A DNA stretch of 62,881 nucleotides from Nitrospina sp. (lineage in GTDB: Bacteria; Nitrospinota; Nitrospinia; Nitrospinales; VA-1). Position 1 is the stretch's first letter. Every line of letters begins with the position of its first letter. The position numbers were made by a program, and so were the translations under genes. The stretch is from contig JABIAY010000072.1 in assembly GCA_018653085.1 (NCBI GenBank), positions 1 to 62,881 on the forward strand. The letters run 5' to 3'. This document shows, piece after piece, positions 44,989 to 54,136 of the stretch. The notes below the pieces were generated by a model. The model was given only the letters and a program-made list of their open reading frames with translations, was not told the DNA's origin and did no database searches.

Positions 44989-45402
44989 TTAGAGACAGTT
45001 GCTTCTAACCGTTTTGACAAATTGGACCCAACCCTCATAACTTATCGGCTTTTGATGAAAACTGTTTACCCCCAGGCTATAGCAAAGATCAACATCTACA
45101 GGAGAGCAACTACCGGAAAACACAATGATAGGAATTTTTTGGAGTTCAGAATTTAAGCGAATGGCCGCAATCGCTTCTATTCCACTCAGGCGAGGCATTT
45201 TGATATCGACAATAATAACTTTGACCGGACTGTTGAGTTTCTTTTCAGGCCCCAGAAAAAAATCCACCAGTTCCTGACCGTCCCTGACCCTCTTAATCGC
45301 AAGAGCCTGTCCACTATCCCGAATTGCCTCCAGGAATAATAGATAATCGTCTTCGTCACTCTCGGCAAGTAAAATATCAAGCTGGGGTTTTAAATCCCGC
45401 AT
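44989..45402 (-). CDS. Single-domain response regulator
   Basis: A 137-residue receiver domain: acidic pair in LAESDEDDYLLF, phosphoacceptor Asp in VIIVDIKMPRLSG, Ser in VFSGS and Lys in FHQKPIS. It belongs to the Rcp1/CheY-like group with two extra residues after the acidic pair and no output domain. No kinase is adjacent. ATG at 45402 preferred over TTG at 45420. Confidence 0.85.
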   Translation of the reverse strand: MRDLKPQLDILLAESDEDDYLLFLEAIRDSGQALAIKRVRDGQELVDFFLGPEKKLNSPVKVIIVDIKMPRLSGIEAIAAIRLNSELQKIPIIVFSGSCSPVDVDLCYSLGVNSFHQKPISYEGWVQFVKTVRSNCL

Positions 45403-45495
45403 AAATATCCATATATCCAAATATAAGGGCTAGTATTCCCTTATCGGATACACAGTGAAACTCTTTAGGCAAATTGTCCAGCAAAAAAGGAGGGA

Positions 45496-47040
45496 CTAGT
45501 GTTTGAAATGGCGGGTGCCGGTAAACACCATGGCTATTTTGTGCTCTTCAGCCGCTTGCAGGACTTCCTCATCGCGAATGGAACCACCAGGGGAAATGAT
45601 AGCCGTGATTCCATTTTTCGCGGCTTCGTCAACAGAGTCGCGGAAGGGGAAAAATGCGTCCGAAGCCATTACCGCTCCCTGCAAAGATTTGCGTGCTTTC
45701 TCGATCGCAACACGGGCAGAGTCGACCCGGCTCATTTGACCTGCACCGATACCAAGAATTTCATGGTCTTTAGCATAAACAATAGCATTGGATTTAACAT
45801 GTTTGGCTACAATCCAGGCTAATTGCATATCCTCCATTTCCCGGTCATTGGGTTTTCTTGCACCCACTTCTTTGAGTTGCCCCTCAACATAGGTCAACAC
45901 ATCCCGACTCTGGACCAACAGGCCACCGCCTATTCGTTTCAGGTCAAATTTTTCAGCATCTGTAGAAGACCCTATTTCCGGCATCTGCATAAGACGGACA
46001 TTTTTTTTCGTAGCGAACAATTTCAAAGCTTCCGGATCAAATCCGGGTGCCACAACCGCTTCAACAAAGTTTTTGACGATCTCCTCCGCTGTCTGGGCGG
46101 TAACCGGTCGGTTGAACCCGAGAATTCCTCCAAACGCCGATATCGGGTCCACCTCACGGGCTCCGATAAACGTTTTTAACTGGTCCTCGCCTATCGCCAC
46201 CCCACATGGATTGGTGTGCTTGATAATCACTACCGCGCCCTTATCAAATTCCTTGACCAACTCCCAACCCGCATTTAAATCAATAAAATTATTAAAAGAC
46301 AACTCCTTGCCTTGAAGTTGCCTGGCGGAAATAATTTCGGATGGTAAGGGAGAACTTTCTTTATATAACGCGGCAGACTGGTGAGGGTTTTCGCCGTAGC
46401 GAAGTTCCTGCACTTTTTCAAACGGCTGGTTCAATATAGGAGGAAAACCATCATCCCATTTTTCGGTTAAATAAGTTGCGATCAAAGAATCATAACGAGC
46501 CGTATGCGCAAACGCATCCCGACTCAATCGCCTGCGTGTTTCCAATGCCACGGCCCCAGACTCCATCTCATGCAAAACCTTACTGTAGTCAGTTGGGTTT
46601 ACAATCACCACCACATCCTTGGAATTTTTTGCCGCTGACCGAACCATTGCAGGACCACCAATATCGATATTCTCGATAGCATCCTCCAAGGAACAATCTT
46701 TTTGCGCCACCGTCTGCTCGAACGGATACAAGTTGATCACCACCAGGTCGATGGGCCGGATTCCATGATCTCCCATTGCCTTGACATGCTCGGGCACATC
46801 CCTGCGGGCCAGAATCCCGCCGTGAACTCGGGGGTGCAGTGTCTTGATCCTCCCATCCATCATTTCAGGGAAGCCGGTGTAGTCGGATACCTGAATCACA
46901 GGGATTCCTCCCTTGCGCAACAGGTCCGCCGTACCACCGGTGGAAAGTATTTCGACACCGTATTTCTGTAGTTCAAGAGCAAAATCTAATATACCGGTCT
47001 TATCCGATACGCTTATTAATGCCCGTTTAATGGGTTTCAT
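45496..47040 (-). CDS. purH: Bifunctional AICAR transformylase/IMP cyclohydrolase
   Basis: A 514-residue enzyme for the last two steps of IMP synthesis. The N-terminal MGS-like cyclohydrolase has [23 protein letters not shown] and [18 protein letters not shown]. The C-terminal transformylase has [13 protein letters not shown] and the KHTNPCGVA motif. ATG at 47040 (TTG at 47043 in frame). Probably co-transcribed with the small upstream gene. Confidence 0.97.
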   Translation of the reverse strand: MKPIKRALISVSDKTGILDFALELQKYGVEILSTGGTADLLRKGGIPVIQVSDYTGFPEMMDGRIKTLHPRVHGGILARRDVPEHVKAMGDHGIRPIDLVVINLYPFEQTVAQKDCSLEDAIENIDIGGPAMVRSAAKNSKDVVVIVNPTDYSKVLHEMESGAVALETRRRLSRDAFAHTARYDSLIATYLTEKWDDGFPPILNQPFEKVQELRYGENPHQSAALYKESSPLPSEIISARQLQGKELSFNNFIDLNAGWELVKEFDKGAVVIIKHTNPCGVAIGEDQLKTFIGAREVDPISAFGGILGFNRPVTAQTAEEIVKNFVEAVVAPGFDPEALKLFATKKNVRLMQMPEIGSSTDAEKFDLKRIGGGLLVQSRDVLTYVEGQLKEVGARKPNDREMEDMQLAWIVAKHVKSNAIVYAKDHEILGIGAGQMSRVDSARVAIEKARKSLQGAVMASDAFFPFRDSVDEAAKNGITAIISPGGSIRDEEVLQAAEEHKIAMVFTGTRHFKH

Positions 47041-47061
47041 CAAAATCGAAAAGTATTAAGT

Positions 47062-47220
47062 TTACTGGGGAAGTTTTTTTTTGGGAGCCGGAGACTTCGA
47101 TATGAGAAAATCCGGGGTCAACGCACTAATCAGCTTCAATACCCAGACTGGAAAAGATCCGTAGGACTCCCAAAGTGCGGGTTCTTCTTTTGGGGTTTCA
47201 GATTTTTTGGGATCGGTCAT
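47062..47220 (-). CDS. Small 52-residue protein upstream of purH
   Basis: An open frame of 52 codons with a strong GGAGAGGGGACTG before the ATG, ending 21 bases before the purH start. It is rich in Pro, Lys and Ser, with a hydrophobic middle (FPVWVLKLISALTPDFL) and a lysine tail (PKKKLPQ). I recognise no family. The clear Shine-Dalgarno and position make translation likely; it might be a membrane-associated microprotein. Confidence 0.55.
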   Translation of the reverse strand: MTDPKKSETPKEEPALWESYGSFPVWVLKLISALTPDFLISKSPAPKKKLPQ

Positions 47221-47312
47221 CAGTCCCCTCTCCAATGTTTAAAGGGTTCTAGCTCGGGATTCATATGAAGTGCGAAGTCTACACTTTTTCGCCCCATTTT
47301 AAAATAAAAATC

Positions 47313-47417
47313 CCCCCACTAGGCGTGGGGCCAGTGTGCCATCGCTTTATCTGGCTAGCAATCGTATTCTCGGCTCAAAGAGCGATTGCTTATCTGCCTC
47401 CCCTGCTAAGGGGAGAG
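47313..47417 (+). repeat. Dispersed repeat, full copy with both caps
   Basis: CCCCACTAGGCGTGGGG, core ATCGCTTTATCTGGCTAGC, TTCTCGGCTCAAAGAG and right cap CCCCTGCTAAGGGG. The right cap contains the TAG of the DUF6178-like gene on the minus strand (CCC-CTT-AG frame). Confidence 0.88.
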
Positions 47418-49184
47418 CCGGAGGAGGAGGCCCTGGGCAAATTTCCAATCAATAGGACGGGTCAGGTCAAGACTGCCAAACTGGGCTTCAAGGTTTTTGG
47501 AACATTCGCCAAGCAAGTCCTGTAAATGTGTCTTATCCGAATCCGTCCAAGCCATGGGAGATTTTAGCAATTCCTGCTCGAAAGCGGCAATGAGGTCTTC
47601 ATTGCAGACCTTTACCTCATCCCGAAAGATGCCTGGCAAAAAAATCGTCTCCAGAAAATTCTTTGCCGCTACATCAGGAAGCGGATCACAGGATATCCGG
47701 GCGAATAAAACATAATGCGCCAATGCTGTGGTCACCAAAGTTAAAAGGTTCACGGCATCCAGGCTATCCGGGTAATCAAATTCTCCCAGCGAAGACGAAA
47801 ACATTGACTCACTCAGCCCCAGCCCTTGCTTTGCGAAACGACTGTAAAATTTCCACCGGTTTATAAAGTCATTGATAGCCTGGATATCTTTAATGCATTC
47901 AGGATCCCGCCAATTAAAAGAATCCTCGATTATTTCGCCAACCTGCGGAAACCGAAAAGCCAAAGCACCCAGCCTTTCCTTGTCCGCTGATGAAATAAAA
48001 TATTCAATATAGGCACCATTCTCACTAATGAAGGTACTTGCCGCAGATCGAACCTGTCGCAATTGTTGGTAACCCACCTGAAAAAATGACTGTATCCAAA
48101 CCTTATCCAGCAAGGCGGCTCCCTTTTCAGGATCCCCTTCTGCCCCCAGTTCCAAGCCAATGTTTATATAACCCCGTGTTTTTCGCAGAGCCCGGTGCCG
48201 AATATCCATGGATGACAGGTCAAGTCCATCGGCAACAATAACCTTGTTGGCCAGACACACCAGTTCCCAACGCAGGGTTTCAAGACGGTTTTCGTCTTCC
48301 AGCATAGCGAGACATTGGGTAAAAAAAAGGGCCTCGTCCAAATGGGCCAGAGGGTATCGGGGAGAAAACCTGAACCGGCTTGAAGGGAGCTCTTCCAGCG
48401 AAGGTAGTTTCAACTTTAACGTTTCCGGGTCTAAACGGCTATATATGCCTATCGCCTCCTCAAATTCAGGAATACCTCTTGCGGCGGTGCGGCCCACTCT
48501 CCATTGATACGCCTTCTCTACCGTAAGAGTAACGGGATACCAGATCACCCCTTCCAGCAGGTCGTAAAAAAGGCGTTGGTCTTTTTCGTAAAGTAAAAGC
48601 AACAATTTTTTGATTTCTTTACTGTTTTCAACTTTGAAAAAAATATCATAGACCCCGTCAGGGGTAAAATGTTCCAGGCCCTCCACCCCTTCATAGGAGT
48701 CAGTCATTTCATCATTCTTATAGACCTTCAAAAAGGCCTGAAGCAACACTACCTTTTGGTCAAAATCTTCCCCCAAAAACCATTCCAGGGTTTCAGGGTC
48801 CTGACATTGATCCAGCAAAGCAATCCAACTCAAAGCCCGCTCAGGTTGAAACTTGTCACCCTGCCACCATTCCACATCAAAAATGTATTGCAGTTGATCC
48901 GGAGAAGCCATGGATAAAACCAGAAGCGAATCTTCCACTTCTTTAATTAAATTATAAACCTCTTCAACAGGAAGGGACTGAGTCACCTCAACCGCTTTTT
49001 CGGAAAGCACGAGAAGACTCTGTTGTAGATGAGGATCAAGTCCAAGAATAGCCCGCACCTGCTCTTCCACCGACAAGCCGGATAAAATCTCTTCCACCTT
49101 GCGCGGCTGGGTTCTCACCCACTCCACCGGAAATGGCAAAGTCTCCCCGCCAAATGAATTTTCTTTATTTATTTTATCGATCAT
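47406..49184 (-). CDS. DUF6178-like large hypothetical protein
   Basis: A 592-residue, mostly helical, acidic cytoplasmic protein. It looks like the DUF6178 family of deltaproteobacteria-like genomes (VEWWQGDKFQPERALSWIALLD near residue 105, GYQQLRQVRSAASTFI near 370), but I recall the family only by pattern. Function unknown. No membrane segment or signal. Its TAG lies in the right cap of a dispersed repeat. Starts at ATG 49184, 31 bases after the pgeF gene, so probably the same transcript. Confidence 0.6.
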   Translation of the reverse strand: MIDKINKENSFGGETLPFPVEWVRTQPRKVEEILSGLSVEEQVRAILGLDPHLQQSLLVLSEKAVEVTQSLPVEEVYNLIKEVEDSLLVLSMASPDQLQYIFDVEWWQGDKFQPERALSWIALLDQCQDPETLEWFLGEDFDQKVVLLQAFLKVYKNDEMTDSYEGVEGLEHFTPDGVYDIFFKVENSKEIKKLLLLLYEKDQRLFYDLLEGVIWYPVTLTVEKAYQWRVGRTAARGIPEFEEAIGIYSRLDPETLKLKLPSLEELPSSRFRFSPRYPLAHLDEALFFTQCLAMLEDENRLETLRWELVCLANKVIVADGLDLSSMDIRHRALRKTRGYINIGLELGAEGDPEKGAALLDKVWIQSFFQVGYQQLRQVRSAASTFISENGAYIEYFISSADKERLGALAFRFPQVGEIIEDSFNWRDPECIKDIQAINDFINRWKFYSRFAKQGLGLSESMFSSSLGEFDYPDSLDAVNLLTLVTTALAHYVLFARISCDPLPDVAAKNFLETIFLPGIFRDEVKVCNEDLIAAFEQELLKSPMAWTDSDKTHLQDLLGECSKNLEAQFGSLDLTRPIDWKFAQGLLLRLSP

Positions 49185-49215
49185 AATTCCACAATATTAA
49201 AAACATGAAAACCCA

Positions 49216-49995
49216 TCATGGTCGCAACATGATTGTTGAAAGAATTCTTCCTGTTTTTCCCTCGCGCCGATAGGAGTACATTTTCCGGGCAGAACAACAA
49301 GTGCAATGATCCATTGAAAAAATATTTTTCTGAAGAAGACCAGCCTTTTCACCTTCCATTTTATTCACCGCAATCAAGTCGAGAAAACATTTACCCGACA
49401 GACCGGCCCGAAACCAACCCGTTTCATCAGGGAATATTTTTTTAAACGGCTGAGCACAGTCCTCACCCACCTCATAACAACATCCTCCGATTGCCGGCCC
49501 AAAACCCACTACCAGCTCTTCAGGACGAGATCCATACACGCGCCCCATCTCTCTAACTACCTTAAAAAGAATGCTTTGCTCCGACCCCTTTCGGCCAGCA
49601 TGAATAGCCCCGATCACTTTCAATCGCGGATCATAAACTAAAATGGGAAGACAATCCGCTGTAAAAACTCCGATGGGCTTTCCAGGGATATGAGTCAACA
49701 AAGCATCGGCAGAAATTTTCATTGCATCACTAAAAGCAAGGTCTGCATCATTCAATACAAAAATTTTGTCGCCATGAACCTGATTAACAAAAAAAAGACC
49801 GCTGTTTGTTATCCCGATGGATTCTAGAAACACTTTCAAATGGTCTTTTGTTTTCCCAAAATTGTCATTACCTAAAAAAGAAAAATCCTCAATTTCACCT
49901 TGATCGTTTTCAAAACAACGGGGACTGACAGCATGAACCAATTCAGGAAATGTTTCGAACTGATTAAATTTTAACTTTTTGAGCAAAATATTCAT
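49216..49995 (-). CDS. pgeF: Peptidoglycan editing factor PgeF (YfiH/laccase-domain)
   Basis: A 259-residue protein with NQVHGDKIFVL, ADCLPILVYDPRLKVIGAIHAGRKGSEQ (metal-binding His/Cys), GPAIGGCCYEVG and a C-terminal CTCCSARKMYSYRREG. The YfiH family was called multicopper polyphenol oxidase but acts in E. coli by preventing mis-insertion of serine into peptidoglycan precursors. It sits in an envelope-rich region. Confidence 0.9.
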   Translation of the reverse strand: MNILLKKLKFNQFETFPELVHAVSPRCFENDQGEIEDFSFLGNDNFGKTKDHLKVFLESIGITNSGLFFVNQVHGDKIFVLNDADLAFSDAMKISADALLTHIPGKPIGVFTADCLPILVYDPRLKVIGAIHAGRKGSEQSILFKVVREMGRVYGSRPEELVVGFGPAIGGCCYEVGEDCAQPFKKIFPDETGWFRAGLSGKCFLDLIAVNKMEGEKAGLLQKNIFSMDHCTCCSARKMYSYRREGKTGRILSTIMLRP

Positions 49996-50209
49996 AAAAA
50001 ATTAATTATTTTTTTCAAACTCCTCAAAGCATCCAACGAATAAATTCAGTATACTCGCAAAAATTAAAAAAAACTAAATAAGGTGTTTCCCCCTGTGTTT
50101 ATGCGGGTTTCCCGTGACCCTATAAAAATGACTTATGTTAAACTCGCACCCGTGATTTTCATGGCAACCTAACGGACAACCTGAAACATTAATTTCCCTT
50201 AATATTCGC

Positions 50210-50237
50210 TTGACATCAAACGTGTATCGCATAAAAT
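50210..50237 (+). promoter_or_regulatory. Strong sigma-70 promoter for the H1-like gene
   Basis: Consensus TTGACA and TAAAAT 16 bases apart; the ATG is 59 bases downstream. Expected to be strongly transcribed. The rest of the gap 49996-50209 holds no gene I can support. Confidence 0.8.
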
Positions 50238-50295
50238 GATAACGGTATTTGGGCGCTGAAACGAATACCGATATGACGTAAGAAAGGAGATCTTG

Positions 50296-50547
50296 ATGGC
50301 AACCAAGAAAAAAGCAAAGAAGAAAGCTACAAAGAAAAAAGCTACGAAGAAAAAGGTAGCTAAGAAAAAAGTAGCTAAGAAAAAAGTAACAAAGAAAAAA
50401 GCTACAAAGAAAAAAGCTAAGAAAAAAGTAACAAAGAAAAAAGCTACAAAGAAGAAAGCTACAAAGAAGAAAGCTAAGAAGAAAGTAACAAAGAAAAAAG
50501 CTACAAAGAAGAAAGCTAAGAAGAAAGCTAAAGCTAGAAAAAGATAA
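50296..50547 (+). CDS. Lysine-rich histone H1-like protein
   Basis: An 83-residue protein made almost entirely of KKKAT, KKKAK and KKKVA units after MATKKKAKK and ending KAKARKR. About two thirds is lysine; there are no acidic or aromatic residues. This is the composition of histone H1 tails and of bacterial H1-like nucleoid proteins (Hc1, AlgP/BphP3). GGAG lies six bases before the ATG. Likely DNA- or RNA-binding. Its repeated codons make it prone to length change by slippage. Confidence 0.85.
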   Translation: MATKKKAKKKATKKKATKKKVAKKKVAKKKVTKKKATKKKAKKKVTKKKATKKKATKKKAKKKVTKKKATKKKAKKKAKARKR

Positions 50548-50689
50548 GAAGGGTAGTTTAATTTTCTTTTCAGCCAATGCTGGATGTAGTGAACTGACTC
50601 TCAATTCATTTTCGAACGTATTAACTCATATCGTTTCAGCGCCCAATAAGTACCGCCACTTCGTCCGCTAACCACCTGTTTTTATAGCC

Positions 50690-51886
50690 TTACGGCCCTA
50701 CCCTGATATAGGTGGATTTCAAATAGAAAGCCTCTGGAAACGTTGCCGGGTGGTCCTGAGCGTGCTCCGTTCTGGCAATCTCTTCACATTTTTTCCCCGC
50801 AGAGCGAATTCCGAGATAAACCGCGTCATAAAATTCATTTGCGGGCACATGTGCCGAACAAGAAGCCGCAAATAATACTCCAGATGTTAACTGCGCGCCT
50901 GCTTGCGCCAGGTTGGTATAAGCATCCAGCGCCAAGGCTTTATGTTTCTTCTTTCTTGCAAACGCAGGCGGATCTAAAATCACCAGGTCAAAAAAGCGCT
51001 TTTCGGATTTTAGCCGCGCAAGCATTTGGAACGCATCACCTTCCTTTTGGACAAAGTTTTCCGCTGGAAATGATTTTTCAGGAAAATTCAATTTCATGTT
51101 TCTCAATGATGTCTCCAGAGCAAATGGGTTACTGTCCACCTCCACCACAGAGCCGCACCCACCAGCCCATGCGTAAACCGAGAACCCCCCCGAATAGCTG
51201 AATACATTCAACACGGATCGCCCTTTAGCCATTTCCCCGATTTTTAACCGGTTCTCCCTTTGATCCAGGAAAAATCCGGTTTTCTGCCCAGCAATAACAT
51301 CAGCCGCAAACTTCAAGCCGTTTTCCTTAAACTGCACCCAGCCCGAGTCCCCGTGTCCATACAAAATCTGCCCATCCCGATAAGTAGACCCAGACTCCAA
51401 TGACTTGCTAACGTTCCGGGCTAGTCGCAACACCACCTGCTGACTCTTGAATTCGTTTTGAAATAATTCACAGAGTTCATCCAGAAACAGAAACCAGCTT
51501 GTCGTATACAGTTTCAAGACCAGAGTATCTTCATAACGATCCAACACCAGCCCGGGAAACCCGTCATTTTCACCATTGATGACTCGATAGCCTGTCGTTC
51601 CCTGGCTTTCCAGTCCCTGCCTGATTTTTATTGCTGACTGTAGGCGTTCCCGGAAAAAGCCTCTGTCAATTGCCTGCGGTTTACCCAGATTCAACACTCT
51701 AAAACAAAGATCCGAACAGGGGTCCCATAAACCTACCGCCAGAAAATGGTTATTATGATCGTAGATCACTCCCAGGTTTTCCTGATTTTCATCGGGAATC
51801 TGGTTTTGGATTTGATACTTGAAAACCCAGGGATACCCTTTGCGGATTTTGCTCTGGTGCGTCTTGGATATCTGAATCTTGATCAT
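50690..51886 (-). CDS. rlmI: 23S rRNA m5C methyltransferase RlmI-like
   Basis: A 398-residue SAM methyltransferase with N-terminal PUA domain (KIRKGYPWVFKYQI), central EEHD-like part and a Rossmann domain with FSYSGGFSVYAWAGGCGSVVEVDSN and catalytic LDPPAFARKKK and SCSAHV motifs. E. coli RlmI methylates C1962 of 23S rRNA. Overlaps mtgA by four bases. Confidence 0.88.
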   Translation of the reverse strand: MIKIQISKTHQSKIRKGYPWVFKYQIQNQIPDENQENLGVIYDHNNHFLAVGLWDPCSDLCFRVLNLGKPQAIDRGFFRERLQSAIKIRQGLESQGTTGYRVINGENDGFPGLVLDRYEDTLVLKLYTTSWFLFLDELCELFQNEFKSQQVVLRLARNVSKSLESGSTYRDGQILYGHGDSGWVQFKENGLKFAADVIAGQKTGFFLDQRENRLKIGEMAKGRSVLNVFSYSGGFSVYAWAGGCGSVVEVDSNPFALETSLRNMKLNFPEKSFPAENFVQKEGDAFQMLARLKSEKRFFDLVILDPPAFARKKKHKALALDAYTNLAQAGAQLTSGVLFAASCSAHVPANEFYDAVYLGIRSAGKKCEEIARTEHAQDHPATFPEAFYLKSTYIRVGP

Positions 51887-52602
51887 TTAATATGCACTCG
51901 TATATGTGGCAGGGCATCCAGAATTTTGATTTGCCGGGCCTTCACGTGGGCAGGGGTAGGTCTATGTGTCCAGCGCCGCGGACTGGGTAATACAGCCGCC
52001 ATCCATGCCGACTCAACAGGTGAAAGAATTTCCGATGAATGCTGGAAATACGTCTGTGCCGCCTGCTCACATCCAAATATGCCATCCCCCCACTCAATCA
52101 CATTCAAATAGACTTCAAGAATCCTCTGCTTGCTCCAAAAAAATTCGATTAATACTGTGAAATAACTTTCCAATAGCTTCCTCAACCAGGTTCTGCTTTG
52201 CCACAGGAATACATTGCGCGCGGTTTGCATGGAAATCGTACTGGCACCCAGTTTTCGATCTGTCGTGATGTTGGTCTGGATCGCGTGCTCAATAGCCAAC
52301 CAGTCGAACCCCTTGTGGATAAAAAATTTCTGGTCTTCAGCGGCTATAACTGCTTTCTGGATGTTCGGGGAAACCTCTTCAATGGGTATCCATGAGTTCA
52401 GGCTTAGAGGAAGGTTTTGCTGAGCCCCACTTTCCACCCAGCGTATCCACATCAGGGGTGTTGTGGGTGGGTTCACGAACTTGTATAGAAGGACGGGAAC
52501 CAGAGTAAGGGCGATAAAACACAGCAAAAGATCAAAAATAATTCTGCCAATACGAATGCGAATTGGCTTTTTGCCCTTGCCTCGTTTTCGTTTTTTTGCC
52601 AC
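51883..52602 (-). CDS. mtgA: Monofunctional peptidoglycan glycosyltransferase MtgA
   Basis: A 239-residue protein with a basic N-terminus, one transmembrane helix (residues 18-40) and a GT51 domain: EDQKFFIHKGFDW (catalytic Glu), GASTISMQTARNVFL, and LEVYLNVIEWGDGIFG. It polymerises lipid II at the inner membrane. GTG start with GGAGGTTCT. First of a pair with rlmI. Confidence 0.94.
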   Translation of the reverse strand: MAKKRKRGKGKKPIRIRIGRIIFDLLLCFIALTLVPVLLYKFVNPPTTPLMWIRWVESGAQQNLPLSLNSWIPIEEVSPNIQKAVIAAEDQKFFIHKGFDWLAIEHAIQTNITTDRKLGASTISMQTARNVFLWQSRTWLRKLLESYFTVLIEFFWSKQRILEVYLNVIEWGDGIFGCEQAAQTYFQHSSEILSPVESAWMAAVLPSPRRWTHRPTPAHVKARQIKILDALPHIRVHIK

Positions 52603-52613
52603 AGAACCTCCAG

Positions 52614-52628
52614 CCAGCGTGACGCTGG
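52614..52628. repeat. CCAGCGTGACGCTGG palindrome upstream of mtgA
   Basis: A near-perfect palindrome (CCAGCGT-GACGCTGG) 12 bases before the mtgA GTG; related units lie at 24741, 26202 and 31906. Confidence 0.5.
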
Positions 52629-52686
52629 ACTCAATTACCCCCTTAGCCCATATATTGCGTGAGAGGTTCTAAATCACCCCAGCCGC

Positions 52687-52826
52687 CGTGATATTTCCTC
52701 ACTTGTCTCGTGCCCCGAAGCGGGTACTTTAAAAAGAGGGGTCCATTGAAGCGACCCCTTAAGCCGAGACAACTCTTTGCTCGCCAAATAAAGCTATTGC
52801 CCATTTCCTCCGGGCGTTGCCCGGGG
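52687..52826 (-). repeat. Two dispersed repeat modules downstream of the M23 gene
   Basis: On the minus strand: CCGGGCAACGCCCGG cap against the M23 stop, core ATAGCTTTATTTGGCGAGC and TTGTCTCGGCTTAA, then the GGGGCACGAGACAAG...ATATCACGGC module (52687-52728), which matches 4577 and 20857. Confidence 0.75.
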
Positions 52827-53951
52827 TTAGCTTTCTTTTATCACAGCGTTATAGAGCTTAACAGTTTTCTGGAAGGACGGGTAATGCTGGGAAGGAATTT
52901 TTCGCGTGTAACTTTTATGATGCTTGAAGGTAAAAGGATTATAAATTATTTTTTTATTTTTCCGTTTCTGGATCTCATAGTGCAAATGGGGGGCAAACGT
53001 TCTCCCTGTATTTCCCGATTCAGCAATCTGTTGACCCACCCGGATAGTCTGACCCGGTTTGACTTTTACACGGCTCAGATGAAGATAAAGGGTTTTGATC
53101 CCCAGCTTCGGATGATCAATTTCGACACAATAACCGTTTGCCCGTACATTCCAGTTAGTGCGAGTGACCTTACCCGAGAATCCTGAGTAAATGGGAGTCC
53201 CCACCTCGGCTTTAAAATCCGTGCCGGAATGCCCTCCCATCCCTTTGCGAAAATCTCCAGGCAGGGAAGTGATTTCAATATAATGCCGGATAGGACTTTG
53301 CGCTTCGACAATGCGCTGGGCAATCTCTTTTCCCTCTCTATCGAAATATCCGCCATTTTTCGGGTCGAACTCATCAAAATAGAATGCTTCAAATGTTTTG
53401 CCGAATAACTTGCTCTTATAGGAAAGTTTGAGGATTTTAAACTGTTCGGGACCTTCCAGTTGTTGGTAAACAACTTCCAGGTAATCGCCGTTTCTCACGC
53501 CCTTTTTGATATCCATGAACCATGCCATAAGACGCCCCAGATGCGCGGAAAGCGCGGCACAACCTTTTTCACGGGAAATTATTCTACACACGCTATAGTT
53601 CAGGGAATTCCGCACTTTAAAATTCAGGGAATGGATGGTTTTGCCCTCTACCTTCCTCTCGGATGGAACCGTAAAGGACACAGGCGTGATAACAGCCGTC
53701 CTGGTAGCCTGCGAAGTCTTAACAGGTGGAGAAACTTCTTTTTTATATACCTCGGGCAGTTCAAAAAGGGGTACTACCTCAGAGTCCTGCGGTAAAGACG
53801 CGACAACAACATCCTTTTTTTGATTAAAATAGAGGAGATAAATATTCAGTCCCACCGAAATGACAAAGAGAAAGACAAATCCGAATCGAAAAGAAAACTC
53901 ATTCTTCTTTTCGATGTGCTGGTTATGTAGCGAGGAGGGAGGGATGTCCAT
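52827..53951 (-). CDS. M23-family peptidoglycan endopeptidase (LytM domain)
   Basis: A 374-residue protein with one N-terminal transmembrane helix (residues 25-47). A middle OapA/LysM-like region (GDYLEVVYQQL) precedes a LytM domain with zinc site HSGTDFKAEVGTPIYSG (HxxxD) and HLHYEIQ. Such enzymes cleave peptide crosslinks or activate amidases. The ATG at 53951 follows GAAGGAAAC; the upstream open frame to 54113 is repeat sequence. Confidence 0.9.
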   Translation of the reverse strand: MDIPPSSLHNQHIEKKNEFSFRFGFVFLFVISVGLNIYLLYFNQKKDVVVASLPQDSEVVPLFELPEVYKKEVSPPVKTSQATRTAVITPVSFTVPSERKVEGKTIHSLNFKVRNSLNYSVCRIISREKGCAALSAHLGRLMAWFMDIKKGVRNGDYLEVVYQQLEGPEQFKILKLSYKSKLFGKTFEAFYFDEFDPKNGGYFDREGKEIAQRIVEAQSPIRHYIEITSLPGDFRKGMGGHSGTDFKAEVGTPIYSGFSGKVTRTNWNVRANGYCVEIDHPKLGIKTLYLHLSRVKVKPGQTIRVGQQIAESGNTGRTFAPHLHYEIQKRKNKKIIYNPFTFKHHKSYTRKIPSQHYPSFQKTVKLYNAVIKES

Positions 53952-53979
53952 TTTGTTTCCTTCAGTTAAATGATACAGT

Positions 53980-54075
53980 GGTTGCGGAGAGACTCCGCTG
54001 GCGACTGGCAATAGATTTTTACCGCTAGCAACCGCTTTTCTCGGCTTAACGAGTTCTTGCTCATTGCCTCCATAA
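53980..54075 (+). repeat. Dispersed repeat between the M23 and SPL-like genes
   Basis: CGGAGAGACTCCG hairpin, ACTGGCAATAGATTTTTACC, TTCTCGGCTTAACGAG. It occupies the divergent promoter region. Confidence 0.7.
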
Positions 54076-54136
54076 AAAAATCTGCAGGCAAAAACAACTG
54101 AGGCACCCTGCAAAATTCAGCCCATTATATAAAATA

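Noticed and set aside
50074-50604. Minus-strand open frame rich in Phe, Leu, Ser and Cys
   Set aside because: It is the antisense shadow of the lysine-rich repeat gene.
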